Shown: in pieces, positions 1 through 10,829 of the stretch
Layout: each line of letters opens with the position of its first letter
How positions within the stretch are numbered: position 1 is the first letter of the stretch
Assembly: GCA_016098155.1 (NCBI GenBank)
Contig: JAAAJB010000026.1
Coordinates: 1-64,000, forward strand
Direction: 5' to 3'
DNA from: Actinomortierella ambigua
Lineage: Eukaryota; Mortierellomycota; Mortierellomycetes; Mortierellales; Mortierellaceae
Length of the DNA stretch: 64,000 bases
Notes under the pieces: model-generated
Told to the model about the DNA's origin: nothing
Database searches by the model: none
What the model saw: only the letters and a program-made list of their open reading frames with translations
Program-made: the position numbers and the translations under genes

Positions 1-2064
1 GTGTTTGGAGGATTTGCTCCGAATGAAGTCCAGAAGCGAATCAATGACAGTAAACCCAAGCTCATCGTGTGCGGCTCGGTAGGCATTGAGGTCGGCAAGA
101 TTGTTCCTTACAAACGTGAGTCTTTCTCTTTGTGGAGTAGCAGAATGTGAAACTTGTTGTGTGCATTGAGCAGCCAACGATAACGAGGGCTCATTCAAAG
201 ACAATACCAGGTGAAGGATGCGGATGACCTCCTCCGGAAGTTTTTTTTTTCAATACCCCACAACATTTTTTTTTATTCAGTGACAAAACAAACTAAGTCA
301 TTTCCTGGGTCTTAAACTTTCTTTGAACAAACTAGAAATGATGGACCAGGCCATCGAGATGGGAAAGCATCGTCCTTCCTCGACAATTATCTTCCAGCGC
401 GAAGCAGGCCCTGCGACGATCGACCGCAAGCGCAGCGAATTTGACTTTCGGGAGGAGATGCGACGTATCCAGCTTGCAGGCAAGCAGTTCCGAGGTCATG
501 TCCCCGTTGAAAGCCAGCATCCTCTCTACATCCTGTACACGAGCGGCACCACGGGCGTCCCCAAGGGCGTGCAGCGTGACAATGGAGGCCATGCCGTCCA
601 AACACTCGAGACGATGCGCAATCTGTTTGGGCTGCGACCGGGCGAGACCATGTTTTGTGCTAGCGACGTTGGCTGGGTGGTCGGCCACTCATTCATTGTT
701 TATGGCCCACTGCTGTTGGGTCTGTCGACGGTCTTGTACGAGGGCAAGCCCATCGGCACACCGGATGCGGGCGCATTCTTCCGTCTGATCGAGGAGTACA
801 AGGCCAACATCTTTTACACGGCCCCAACGGCGCTGCGCGCCATCCGTCGCGTCGATCCCGAGGCCAAGGAATGCAGCAAGTATGACCTCTCGTCCCTGAG
901 GGGTATCTACTTGGCGGGCGAGCGCTCGGATCAAGGAACCATCGCCCATTTCCAGCATGTCCTGGGGGGCACTAAACCCGTCGTCGACAATTACTGGTCG
1001 ACCGAGTCTGGAAGCCCCATTACGGCAGCATGCCAGGGTCTTGTCGATGCACAGGGGAAGGCGCTTCAGGCCATTCCGCCTCGCCAGGGCTCTGCAGGTA
1101 AAGATGAGAAACACTAGCTCATCATTTTGGCTTTTTTTTTTTTATGTTTTGGTCACAGACTTTATTCTCTTTTCTCCACAGATCTTTTTTATGGAGAGTT
1201 TGATCAGACTCTCCGCGTTAACTGCGTGACCCCCTTACTCCGGCCTTTGATTTTTTCGTGTTTCTGAGTGAAGATTAACACAGTCATCAACAACCCCTTC
1301 ACCCTTTAGGCATGCCGATGCCCGGATACGACATTCGCGTTCTCGCCGATCCCGAGGAGTCTGGTGAAGGCGGAGTACCCAAGGAGCTCCCAGCGTCGAC
1401 GTTTGGCAACATTGCAATCAAGCTGCCGATGCCACCCTCGGCGCTGCCGACACTGTGGAACAACGACGCCGGATTCAAGAAGAGCTATCTGCAGCGGTTT
1501 CCAGGATACTTTGACACGGGCGATGCCGGTGTGATTGACGAGGATGGGTATGTGCACATCATGTCGCGGACGGACGACATCATGCAAGTGGCAGGCCACC
1601 GTCTGTCGACAGGGTCCATCGAGTTGATTTTGGCCGAACATCCATCGATCAGCGAGGTGGCTGTCGTGCCCCTGTCGGACAAGCTGAAGGGCCAAGTGCC
1701 CATTGGGCTGGTCGTGCTCAAGTTTGGGGCGACGCGAAACGAGGCCGAGATTGTCAAGGAGACGGTGCAGATGGTGCGGGAACAACTAGGCGCAATCGCC
1801 TGCTACCAACAAACGTTTATCATCCGCAGGTTGCCAAAGACCCGGTCAGGCAAGATCTTAAGACGCACGATTCGGGATATCATTGCGGGCAAGAGTCTGG
1901 AGAACAAACAGCTTGTCGTCCCGGCCACTATCGAGGACGTCACTGTCATTGGGGAGCTCGAGCTATCCATGGCCAAGCTCGGCCTGGTTGGTAACGATGG
2001 GGAGGCTGGCAAGGACGATGATGCTCATGTCAAGGATACCAAGTCTATCAAGGCTAAGTTGTAA
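1..2064 (+). CDS. Propionyl-CoA/acyl-CoA synthetase (PrpE/ACSS3-like), 5' end outside window
   Basis: AMP-forming ligase that activates a short-chain acid (probably propionate or acetate) to its CoA thioester. Exons 1-115, 336-1097 and 1310-2064 splice in frame and give the last 543 residues. Seen: the P-loop-like YTSGTTGVPKG, then RDNGGHA and SDVGWVVGHS, the EGKPIGTPDAGAF segment typical of the PrpE/ACSS3 branch, the hinge region FDTGDAG and the C-terminal PKTRSGKILRR with the lysine that is acylated in this family. Only the N-terminal domain start is missing, upstream of base 1. Introns are 220 and 212 nt; the first carries T-tracts. Family assignment is firm; substrate (propionate versus acetate) is inferred from the PrpE-like motifs. 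No organelle signal can be judged because the N-terminus is absent. Confidence 0.93.
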
Positions 2065-2304
2065 ACAAAAGAAGTAGAATGAAAGAAGGGGAGGAGCTTT
2101 GGCACTTCTAGTGGATTGTTATTAGATAACAGATAGGATAGCACAGTATATTTCAACATCTGTAGGACAAGTATAGGCTTGTCATATCTCTAGAACTCTA
2201 CACTAAAATGCAGAATGTGAGAGGGTGGTGGACTTCAAAAAAAAGGGGGGGAGGGTTCTATGGGACCATGCCGTGCACCACCACTATGTTTTGGGAGCCG
2301 TGAG

Positions 2305-2354
<50 letters not shown>

Positions 2355-2720
2355 GTCAGCTGGAGTTAGCAGACACTCCAACCAGTGGTGTTTGTTCGCT
2401 TCTGCACCTCACTCAACCTCTCACTCTCCTGCACCGCCTGTGGTCGTATATCAGGGGAATGGGTTCACAGAGGGGGCACGAGGATTACTTGATAGAAAGA
2501 GTCTCCTCCACAACGTGCTCTTACCTGGAGCTCGGCTGTCGGTAAGGGAGAAGAGGTGGACGGAGAAAATTACGCCATCGCATGGTTTCTCCATTGCTGC
2601 AACGGAATCCGACGCTGTTAATCATACAGAGTGTGGACTACATGACAACCCGCCAAAAGCAGACCAACTGGTGAATGAAACTTAAGTGAGTAGCTCAGTT
2701 GAACTTCTTTATTGGAGAAT
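2065..2720. other. Intergenic region, no supported gene
   Basis: This holds the 3' flank of the acyl-CoA synthetase and a GA microsatellite. The open frames across it are low-complexity or lack coding character, so none is called. Confidence 0.6.
2307..2352. repeat. (GA)n microsatellite
   Basis: Uninterrupted alternating AG for about 45 nt downstream of the acyl-CoA synthetase. Confidence 0.95.
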
Positions 2721-2723
2721 TTT

Positions 2724-3029
2724 TCAGTGACCCTTCTGAACGACTTTGTCTTGTCGCAGCAGTCGTGCCTCTTGCCTGATCGAAAGATCAGATGCAACGG
2801 AGACCGACTCTACGTTGTAGGTGCCTCGAGTCCAGTCCTTTTTCAGGCCACCGCGCTTCCGTACGTGAGCTAAACTGGCTATGGTGCCTGTCACGATGCT
2901 CTTGGCAGCGAGCAACGGTGGGGCCACGGCAATCATGGCAGCAAGTTGGTAACGCGAAAGAAGTAGGTCAAACGCACCAAGGAGGGTGGGAAGGTAGAGT
3001 GCCTCGTGCGGTAGCGATAGTGACCGCAC
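2724..3029 (-). CDS. Unrecognised open frame, possibly a decayed 3' exon
   Basis: I do not recognise this frame. It reads through about 100 codons of mixed, soluble-looking sequence (LSLPHEALYLPTLLGAFDLL, then a hydrophobic patch AAMIAVAPPLLAAKSIV). Immediately upstream on the same strand a second frame (3136-2933) has coding-like sequence (TNALWTDIVLVQDNEASFIE) that runs into it out of frame with no room for an intron. That suggests a frameshifted remnant of one gene, perhaps once the 3' end of the hypothetical gene at 4107-3159. Could be chance. Confidence 0.2.
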   Translation of the reverse strand: MRSLSLPHEALYLPTLLGAFDLLLSRYQLAAMIAVAPPLLAAKSIVTGTIASLAHVRKRGGLKKDWTRGTYNVESVSVASDLSIRQEARLLRQDKVVQKGH

Positions 3030-3158
3030 CTCAACCTGTTTATCAAGGGTTTGAAACCCTTCTCGATAAACGAAGCCTCGTTATCCTGCACCAAGACAAT
3101 GTCGGTCCAAAGGGCGTTGGTAGAGGACAATCTCAAACAGGGACGGGTCTGATAACTC

Positions 3159-4107
3159 CTATCGCTGCGCCAACGAGCACATCTCCATATCCGCAGCTGA
3201 GCGATCCTTGTGGATGCTTGCCTTCGCCACCTGCATGATAAATGATTCGTCCGTATCGGTTGTATCGCGTCTCCAGCGGGCGCACTGTTCAGTTTGCAGG
3301 TCCTTCACCAACATATGATTGAAAATAAAGTTGAGAGACAGAATCTCCTTGACAACATAGTCTTGAAGAAATGACTGGTCTTCAATCTGGTTTCGCCGCC
3401 AGGCCATGAGTTCCTCTGAGATGTTTTTCCCATCCTTGATGGAGTCGTGGCTGCCACTCAAAGCGCTACTAAGCGTTCCAGGTCCGACCAGGCGATCGAT
3501 ACCGATGGTAAAAGGCTCCTCCGCTGTGTATTGGGAGACCAAGTCGGGATTGAAAGACGGCCCTGTACTATCCGATCGTAGATCAACTCCAAGTAGGGCT
3601 GAATGGCAAGAATGTTAATTGGCTGTATTTCTCAATACACTGTATCTTGGAGGCAGGAGAGGGGCCATAAGCACCATCGCAACGTACCATATACATCAGC
3701 TGAGTGCGTCCTATACGACTCGCTACCCACGCCGTTATCCAGCTCTGAGGACTGATCTTCGACAGCGATATCAGAAGCTAACATGTTTTCGGCACCGCGG
3801 CTACTTGCACCTACGGACTCGCCACCATCTAATTCGTCATCATCATAATTCATATATTAGTTAGAACAGCACTTGGGTCATGCATACCTAGCCCTGACCA
3901 TACAATGTGCCATACCTGAACCACGACGAAGTTTTTGGTGAGAGATTCGAAGACGCGATCCACCTCAAGGGTCTCTACCTTGTAACGCAAGCATTTTATG
4001 TTCCTCTGCGCCTGATTCTTCGTCTCCTCATCCAGGAGCCTATGCCAGAAAGCCTCTGTCTTTCTGCTACAGGGTGACTGTGTTCTGTTTAAGCAGTTCA
4101 ATCGCAT
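3159..4107 (-). CDS. Hypothetical protein, three exons, 266 aa
   Basis: Not recognised. Exons 4107-3888, 3828-3688 and 3598-3159 join in frame with introns of 59 and 89 nt. The first intron has a CTAAC branch-point-like motif and both have GT-AG borders, which supports a real spliced gene. The product is soluble and charged: a basic N-terminal segment (RKTEAFWHRLLDEETKNQAQ), an acidic middle and a C-terminal half with LRSDSTGPSFNP and AWRRNQIEDQSFLQDYVVKE. No membrane segment, signal peptide or catalytic motif is seen. The start ATG at 4107 is tentative because coding-like sequence continues a little upstream behind a possible acceptor. Neighbouring sequence on both sides looks decayed, so this may be a non-functional remnant. 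Confidence 0.38.
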
Positions 4108-4539
4108 GTACCTGACGACCACAGATGCGTAAAGTGCGTTTTCTCTTCATATTTTGCATTCTCAACCCTAAAGAACTGGAGGTGATTGATGTCTTTGGGC
4201 GAAATTGTAATAAAGTAACCACAAAAAGGGAAAGAGAGTGGGGTGGGAAATGGGTGTGCGATCTGAGGGATGCTGTCTGCTGGAAATGGGCTGGTAGATG
4301 TTGTACACGAGGGGAGGAGCACAGGTGATGAATGTGTTAGACTTCTATGATTGCACGCCTATGACCCCTATAACAGACTTAGCTGAGAGCCAAAATATCT
4401 GCAGGATGGCAACCACTCCTTCATGCTTCGATATGTATTTCGCTAGCGGTCTAGTCAAAAGAGCATGGCCATTACGTTTTTAACATATCTTCATTTGTTT
4501 CAGCATGGTTTTTGGACTCCTTCTATAGGTGCTCCCCCA

Positions 4540-5464
4540 ATGACAAGTTGGTTCGTCCTCTATCCACCCAACCGGGACCCCATTCGTGAAGGTTCTAGTC
4601 GCCTTCGTTCCACTGTTGGTTGGAATCACGGCATCCACTCCTAGCCGCATACGAGGAGGAGTTCGCCAAGAAAGCCTGCAGGGGCGAGCCAGCGACTGTC
4701 CCGGGCTTTTAGGCGTCAGCGCGAGTAACCTCCTCCCCCCCCCTCCCCATTTCAGCGCAACATTATGCCCAAATAGCATACCAGAGGTTTTTGGAACATA
4801 TCCCGTGCCAAGAGCTCCTAGCTGTCCATGAGGCAGCGGTAGGCGGCCTGCACGAAAGGCTCCATGAACAGACGAAGCTCTTTAGACAGCAAGTACCGCC
4901 CTGAAAGAGAACGGAGGAGTTCTCTTTCTTGGGCCTTAAAAACGTGACAGAGCAACACCTATGATACTCAATGCAGGCCATATGCAAAGTGTGGGCCACC
5001 ATGGGCCTGGTTCGTGGTTGTCCTGTTATTCCTGGTCCTTGTTGCTCCCCGCCAAAGAACTGTTTGGCAAGCATCCTCGTCGTGCTTGCCTGGATTGCGT
5101 AGCAGCTGAGCAATGTAGTGTGATTGCATTTTCGCGATTGTTTGATTGCCTATAAAGAAACCCATCAAACGCTGGGCTTTGTATCCGTCGTTAGGTATGT
5201 TGACTGAGTGTTTTCTTGATCACGCCATGTTTCTCTAGGCACGAACATTCAGGTGCAGTTATGGTCGGCGTGAGCTGATCTTCGCAAGCAAGAAGTGCCC
5301 CGACATGCAAGAGCATTGCGGCCTGGACCCAGAGCATCCGTCGCTTACGCTGCTCAAGTAATGACTACAAGAAGTACATGCATCAAGACGCCATGGCGGG
5401 TCACAACATTTGCAACGTAGCTGGAGCGCCAGCAAAGGCGGCTCTTATCTACAGTCAATGGTAA
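4540..5464 (+). pseudogene. Degenerate transposase-like remnant with OrfB/TnpB (Fanzor-type) zinc ribbon
   Basis: Several short coding-like pieces follow one another on the plus strand in changing frames, broken by stops. They include YEEEFAKKACRGEPATVPGF near 4640-4710, YAQIAYQRFLEHIPCQELLA near 4760-4830, and a final piece at 5251-5464. The final piece starts with a zinc-ribbon-like RCSYGRREL (second Cys of the CxxC lost), continues with KKCPDMQEHCGLDPEHP, is cut by a TAA at 5359, and resumes one frame over as YKKYMHQDAMAGHNICNV. D-x-x-A-x-x-N after a zinc ribbon is the pattern of the third RuvC-type motif in OrfB_Zn_ribbon/TnpB and eukaryotic Fanzor proteins. The first RuvC motifs were not found. 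Family name is inference from this C-terminal signature. Clearly non-functional. Confidence 0.42.
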
Positions 5465-5871
5465 TGTAAATTAATGTCACTCTCCCTGCAATATTTACAA
5501 TATGGTAGTGATTGACCAACGCAATGCACAGCAGGCAGCGCACACCATTTCCGCCCCATCACCACCCCTGGCACCGGAAGAGACGGTATAAGACGGCAGG
5601 ATAAGTGTTGGCCCAGTGGTAGTGTTTGTTAACGAGACAGGTCCTTGGGTCGGTACGGTAAGCGAACGGTGTACCGCCGGTAATAAGTACAATGCACATA
5701 TTCTACGTACAAATACTATTTGACTGGTGCACTTTCCCAAGGCACCTTCATTTGTTCGGTTCGAATCAGAGCCGGCGCAGATTGCATGGGTCGCCACTTA
5801 TCATGTACTACCGCGGTAAAGCTTTCAGGGCTCGACGGTATACCGGGAGTCGACGTTAACATTTAACATAG
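5465..5871. other. Intergenic, no gene seen
   Basis: Rich in short TACCG/CGGTA-type palindromic words (for example around 5577-5590, 5650-5690 and 5835-5845). No open frame with coding character. May include the junction between the transposase remnant and the secreted-protein repeat array. Confidence 0.4.
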
Positions 5872-6030
5872 TTGTCGGTAACAAACACTGGTATTTGTTA
5901 CCTCTATGAAAGTGACGATTGCACGTCGAATTCAGAAAAGGATTGCGTGAGTTTTGATAGTGAAGGAGTCGATGGTCAGGATGTGTTCCAGGCATCGTCC
6001 ATGCGCTGTAAAGAGGCGACGACGGACTAA
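5872..6030 (+). pseudogene. 5'-truncated copy of the four-Cys small secreted protein family
   Basis: The reading frame from about 5872 to the TAA at 6028 encodes the last 50 or so residues of the family found intact at 7793, 9414, 11113 and 63397. It keeps CYLYESDDC, aligned with CYLYKGSKC and CTLYATSDC of its relatives, and the final MRCKEATTD. The promoter, signal peptide and first half are absent; a TAG closes the frame just upstream. The 3' flank still contains the family's conserved downstream block (TGTCAAGCGAAAAGCATG near 6076), which confirms common origin. Confidence 0.7.
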
Positions 6031-6300
6031 TCTTTGCAGGCCTATGTAGCCCTAATAAATTGAGTCTAGCCTGTCTGTCAAGCGAAAAGCATGATTAAAA
6101 CCACGTTTGTTTCCTTTTGCTTACTGATGCTTGGTTGCGATGGAATAGACTATACATGTGTACATCTGTGTGCGTCTAGATCGTTCGCCTATAGTAGAGG
6201 CTGGTGATAATAGAATAGTTGTTGGCCAGTATTTCAGCCAATGCAGATGGGATTGTGAAAGCCTAAGAGGATTCAATCTTCCTGGGCATCTCTTTTTTCT

Positions 6301-6350
6301 TTCGTTTCGTTTCGTTTCGTTTCGTTTCGTTTCGTTTCGTTTCGTTTCGT
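6301..6350. repeat. (TTCGT)10 microsatellite
   Basis: Ten exact pentanucleotide copies in the flank of the truncated secreted-protein gene. Confidence 0.97.
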
Positions 6351-7586
6351 TGTGCGATCGTTGTGTTGCACGACTTACATCGACAGCATTAAATTGCCTT
6401 ACTCGGCCACCTTGAGCTCTATGGGTGGTTCGATTGAGATAGGAATGGCTGGATTTGCAGGTGAAGGAAGGCAGCTCTAATCCATCACCCGAACCCGAGA
6501 CAATCCAATGCAGCAAAAAGGCGCCAGGCGCTTCCCACCATTGGGTTTGGTATGTAACCCCTAAAGAAGTTAACAAGACGGTTGTGGCTTCACAGTGCTA
6601 TCATGATGGCTATCTTGATAATGAAAGAAAAAACCTCTAGGGAAGGAAGGGAGAGGGAGGTAGAAGTAGAGATGCAGCCGCCAGAAGAAGCCGTCTACTT
6701 CAAATAGAATCAAGTATAAAGTTGGGCACAGGGCTCGTGTACTGAATACTCGTTGATTTTGGCGAAAAAAAAAACATCAAAGCAGATGAAAAATACTTGG
6801 AGCGCCCATAAACAACACGCTTCAGAGAACCAGTACGAACTCTACCCCTTGATTCTTCTGCTACCCCCTCTTGAGCCCCACTTGTTCTGCTATTTCGTCT
6901 CCGATCGTCACCCCTTTGTTTTCGGATTCTTCCTCATTCCTGTTGTTCCGCCAACGAGAAGAGCTGGAAAGGGATGAAGAAAGGGGTGCGAGATACCGTT
7001 TTCAACAGATATTTGTTCGCACTATGTCTTGCAACATGTCACTCCTTTTCTATTCAAATTCTCTGCTGCCCGGATCACACTCTTGTCTGTCACAAAATAG
7101 AACTAAACATGAGCTATATCTACTTTCTGGGTACTATGGCCTTGTTCCTAGTCGTTACCTGCCGTTGCACAAGCAGACAGCACTACAACAGGAATATCTC
7201 CTTTGGTAATGTCATTCCTGCCTCCTTGATGGTGATTTCATCTGGTGCTTTGTTGTACATAGGACCTCTTTAGCGCAAGTCCCTTGATTTTAGGACACCG
7301 CTCAACACTTTGGCATGGTGTGCCCCTTCCACCTTCTGTTTGCCTTCTACAATGCTGTGGGACCGTCTGTCCCACCCCCCTTCGTGGTGTTCTCCATTCA
7401 TGTGCCTACGGTGGCTCCAGTGTACAAGCTGTTGCTCCTTTTGATCAATGTATATTGCGTACATGACATCCAATAACTAATGTCCCTTCTTCGTACATGA
7501 CTGGAATAATGTATTTCGTCCCCTTTTCGTAACCAAGGTCAACAAACCCAGTACCTCCTGGAGCTCTCCAAAGCGACGACGCTTCG

Positions 7587-7593
7587 TATAAAA
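7587..7593 (+). promoter_or_regulatory. TATA box of secreted-protein gene A
   Basis: TATAAAA in the context TTCGTATAAAACCA, 206 nt before the ATG. The same motif sits 203-206 nt upstream in all four intact copies. Confidence 0.75.
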
Positions 7594-7792
7594 CCACCGA
7601 GATTCACAAACCATGTCCCACATCTAAATTCGCCACAGTACCCCACATAACCCGCCACATCTGAAGACCCTCCATTCAGTAAGTCCATCGCGTCGAGAAA
7701 CATTTGCTTTGCCGTCGATATCACTCTTTCTTTCATTTGGCTCACCGTATTCTCCGACGCACTCTCACTTTCATTAGTCGAAGTTCCCCAGA

Positions 7793-8122
7793 ATGACACG
7801 CTGCCTGAACCTCGTCGCCATTGCTGCCATCGCTACGACCACCATCTTGAGCACATTCGCGTACGGTCTCGAAGTCGAGCTCACAGATAAAAATGGCGTC
7901 AAACACAAATTCAAAGTTGATGACACCATTTGCAAGGAAATCCCTGAAGGCGTCACAGCCGTGTCAGGCAAGACCGACGCAGAGACTTGCTACCTCTATA
8001 AGGGATCCAAATGCTCTTTTAATACTACAGAAGATGTGAGGAAGTTTAGCGGTGATACAGTCCAAGAACTTAAGGAAATCACGGTGAAGTCCCTCGCGTG
8101 TGGAGAGTTTGAAGACCCATAA
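7793..8122 (+). CDS. Small secreted four-Cys protein A
   Basis: A 109-residue protein with a signal peptide (MTRCLNLVAIAAIATTTILS, cleavage near STFAYG) and a small mature domain of about 84 residues with four cysteines. The spacing matches its paralogues: a first Cys (TIC), then C-x7-C (CYLYKGSKC), then a last Cys close to the end (SLAC). The even cysteine number suggests two disulfides. The gene is a single coding exon, preceded by a 99-nt intron in the 5'UTR (7679-7777, GTAAGT...TTCATTAG) that ends 15 nt before the ATG. It is one of three intact tandem copies here plus one at 63 kb. Function unknown; apoplastic effector, antimicrobial or self-interaction roles are all possible. I know no named family for it. 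Confidence 0.8.
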   Translation: MTRCLNLVAIAAIATTTILSTFAYGLEVELTDKNGVKHKFKVDDTICKEIPEGVTAVSGKTDAETCYLYKGSKCSFNTTEDVRKFSGDTVQELKEITVKSLACGEFEDP

Positions 8123-9208
8123 AACCATCCCTAGTCGAGTCTCGCATCGTCTGTCAAGCGAAAAGCATGTTCAAAACTACCTTAGTTTCCAGCCACCTGC
8201 TTTTCTTTGTTAATTAAATCTTTGCGATCGAAGACGGTTTGCTTGTGTGTCTGTGTGAGTCCTGCTCGTTTGCCACCAGTGGCGGCCGGTGACGATGGAG
8301 TAGTTATTGACTTGTACTTTAATCAGCACGGGGGCACTGTGAAACCTTATTGTAGAGAGCCTTATATTTTCCTGGGTACTTCTTCCTTATTATTGCTTCA
8401 TTTGTGCCATCCTCGTGTGGCACGATATACGTTTGAGCTCGAGGCAGCCCAAGGCAGCACAACAGGCTCTAAGCACCTCCCACCATCATTGTTAGGCCTG
8501 GTGAGATCGATCAAGGTACTTTCGATGAACCTGTGCCAACATGGGTGCGTGCATTCTCAGATAAGCAAGTACATATCATAAAGAGCAGAGGCTTGTGAAT
8601 AGTGTACTTATGGAAGGGTGTAAAAGGTTTGGTATTGGGTTTGGTATGCAACCCCAAAAGAGGTAAACAAGACGGCAATGGGTGGAGATAATATGCCCAC
8701 CACACGCGCCTTAGCACATCCCAAGGAAACGCTGCGTCCACTAGGGCAGCTCGCAGACCTCATTAGCCGCTTCAGTTGTTTTTTGTTCGCACCATGAAAC
8801 TCACATTCACAGCTCTGCTGCTCGGGCCACACTCCTGTCCATCACAAGATAGACCCCGCTACAGCAATAGTCTCAAAGAAGCGTTCTCCCTTGATAATGT
8901 CATTCTTGCCTCCTTGATGTTAATATGATATCATCTGGTTTCTGAGTCGCTTCTTCGCAGGAGTTCTTGAGCACAAGGCCCTTGATTTTGGGACACATTT
9001 TCATGGTGTGCCCCTTGACCTCCTCAATGGTATGTGATCTTCTGTGTTCCCTTTGAACTATAAACATTGTATGCACGACATCCACTAACTAGTCGTGAAT
9101 ACCCCTTCTTCGTACATGATTGGAATGGTGCACTCCATTTTCGTTTCGAAATCAAGGCCAACAATCTCAGTGCCTCCTTTCGCCCTCCCCCTTTGCGACT
9201 TCCTTTCG

Positions 9209-9215
9209 TATAAAA
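9209..9215 (+). promoter_or_regulatory. TATA box of secreted-protein gene B
   Basis: TATAAAA in TTCGTATAAAACCA, 205 nt before the ATG at 9414; position conserved with copies A, C and D. Confidence 0.75.
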
Positions 9216-9413
9216 CCAATGATACTCACAAATCATTGCCTACATCTAAATCAGCCACACAGCACTCACACAACCCTCTACATTTAGACACCCTTCAGTA
9301 AGTTCAGCAAGTCGAGTAACATTGGCCTTGCCATCAATGTCTTTCATCCTTTTTTTTTTTAATCGCCATATCCTCAAAAGTACTATCACTTTCATTAGTC
9401 AAGGTTCCCTACA

Positions 9414-9758
9414 ATGACACGCTGTTTGACCCTCCTCGGCATTGCTGCTATCGTTATGACTACCTTCTTGAGTACGTTCGCGCACGGTACTAATGTCAAA
9501 CTCACGGAAGAAGGCAACGTCACAACAGAAATCGGCAACATTCCTCTCGGACAGTGCACACAATTCCCTCGAGCTATCGGCGTCGTGTCTGGCAAGGCCG
9601 ATTATGGTGAACAATGTACCCTCTACGCGACCAGCGACTGCACTGTGGAAACGGAAGACAACTTCATGAAGTTTGATTTCTACATGACCAAATCTAAATA
9701 CGACGTATACATGGCGATGTCCATCCGATGTGATACAGAGCCAGAGGGCTCTGATTAG
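9414..9758 (+). CDS. Small secreted four-Cys protein B
   Basis: A 114-residue paralogue of protein A. The leader (MTRCLTLLGIAAIVMTTFLS, ending STFAHG) is nearly the same, but the mature part differs at most positions outside the four cysteines (GQC, C-x7-C in CTLYATSDC, SIRC). A potential N-glycosylation site (NVT) lies near the mature N-terminus. The 5'UTR intron runs 9298-9398 (101 nt) and ends in the same TTCATTAG as in the other copies. The 3' block with GTGTCAAGCGAAA follows the stop. The strong contrast between conserved leader and divergent mature domain is visible by eye. Confidence 0.8.
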   Translation: MTRCLTLLGIAAIVMTTFLSTFAHGTNVKLTEEGNVTTEIGNIPLGQCTQFPRAIGVVSGKADYGEQCTLYATSDCTVETEDNFMKFDFYMTKSKYDVYMAMSIRCDTEPEGSD

Positions 9759-10500
9759 CCAACGAACCGACCCTAACTCAGTCTCATACGTGTGTCAAGC
9801 GAAAAAGCCTGATTAAAAGTGCGTTTGTTTCCAGTCACCTTTATTTTCACTGTCAATGCGTGGTTGCAATAATCTAAGAGAGTAAATGTGTGTATGTACG
9901 TATGTGTGTGTGTTGCTCGTTTTCCACAGTGCTGGTTAGCGATGATGGAAAGGCTTGTGGATGCGCCCATGAGGCATTTCACCCCTTCATTTTTTTGGTG
10001 TGATTGGTGTGATCTTCGTATTGCACAGTGGAGGTCTTCGGGCCTCATCCCACCGCCCTCCACGGCCCTGAATTCCATATGTGGTTCGAATGAGCTAGGT
10101 CGAGTGATAGCAAATCAGGTCGATGGGAATTGTGTTTGGATATGGACTACACACAGCCGAGAAGCTGCTGAGTCTGCCAGTGGACTCGCAGGTGAAAGAA
10201 GCTCTAAGCTATCATCTGCACCCAAGTCAATCCAGGGCAGCACAACAGGCGCTGCCCACTGTCGTCGGTTGGCCATGTGAGATGGATCAAGGTACCTTTC
10301 AAAGACGTGTTTCAATATATGTGCGTCCCTTCATTGGTAAGCAAACAAGGAACGACCAAGAGGTATCTTTGCTCACGCAATTCGGCCGAGGACAAGAGCG
10401 CGTTCACGTTGATGAAAAAAAAAACTACACAAATGCTACAGACGAGGTAGGGAGCGAGGTGTCATTTGCCTGCCGTTTTTTTAAGCATCCTCACTTTGGG

Positions 10501-10555
10501 GTACAAGGTTGTGTCATTTAGGTACAATCCAAAGTTTGAACGTCCAACCTTGTAC
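10501..10555. repeat. Short inverted repeat (11 bp arms)
   Basis: GTACAAGGTTG at 10501-10511 is the exact reverse complement of 10545-10555, with a 33-nt spacer. Could be the end of a tiny foldback element or a transcriptional hairpin. Confidence 0.5.
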
Positions 10556-10829
10556 ACTTGAAGCAGATAATTGGGCCTCATTTTTACATATCTCCTCTAC
10601 GCCCACATTATGTGCAGATACATCATGCGGGGTAGAGCAGCAACCAGAAGAAGCTGTCTACAAGGCTCGTTTGTGTCCATCATGTTAGAGCGCTCCTGAA
10701 ACACCACTCTTAACAAAACAGTACATATTACATATTTTATCTACGTGAGGGATTATCTTAACGTGAATGGCAGTCTATCAGGTACGTACTACTCCATATC
10801 CTTTTAGGCTACACTTGCTCAAATCCTCG

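Noticed and set aside
2225..2685. Two open frames across the GA repeat
   Set aside because: Created by the repeat itself (Arg-Glu runs) with no conserved sequence on either side.
5753..5770. GGTTCGAATC resembling a tRNA B box
   Set aside because: The flanking bases do not form a T-arm stem and no matching A box or acceptor stem is visible. The similar GGTTCGAGTC near 63000 fails likewise.
6301..6350. Regular repeats that could be mistaken for a CRISPR-like array
   Set aside because: A plain pentanucleotide microsatellite with no spacers.
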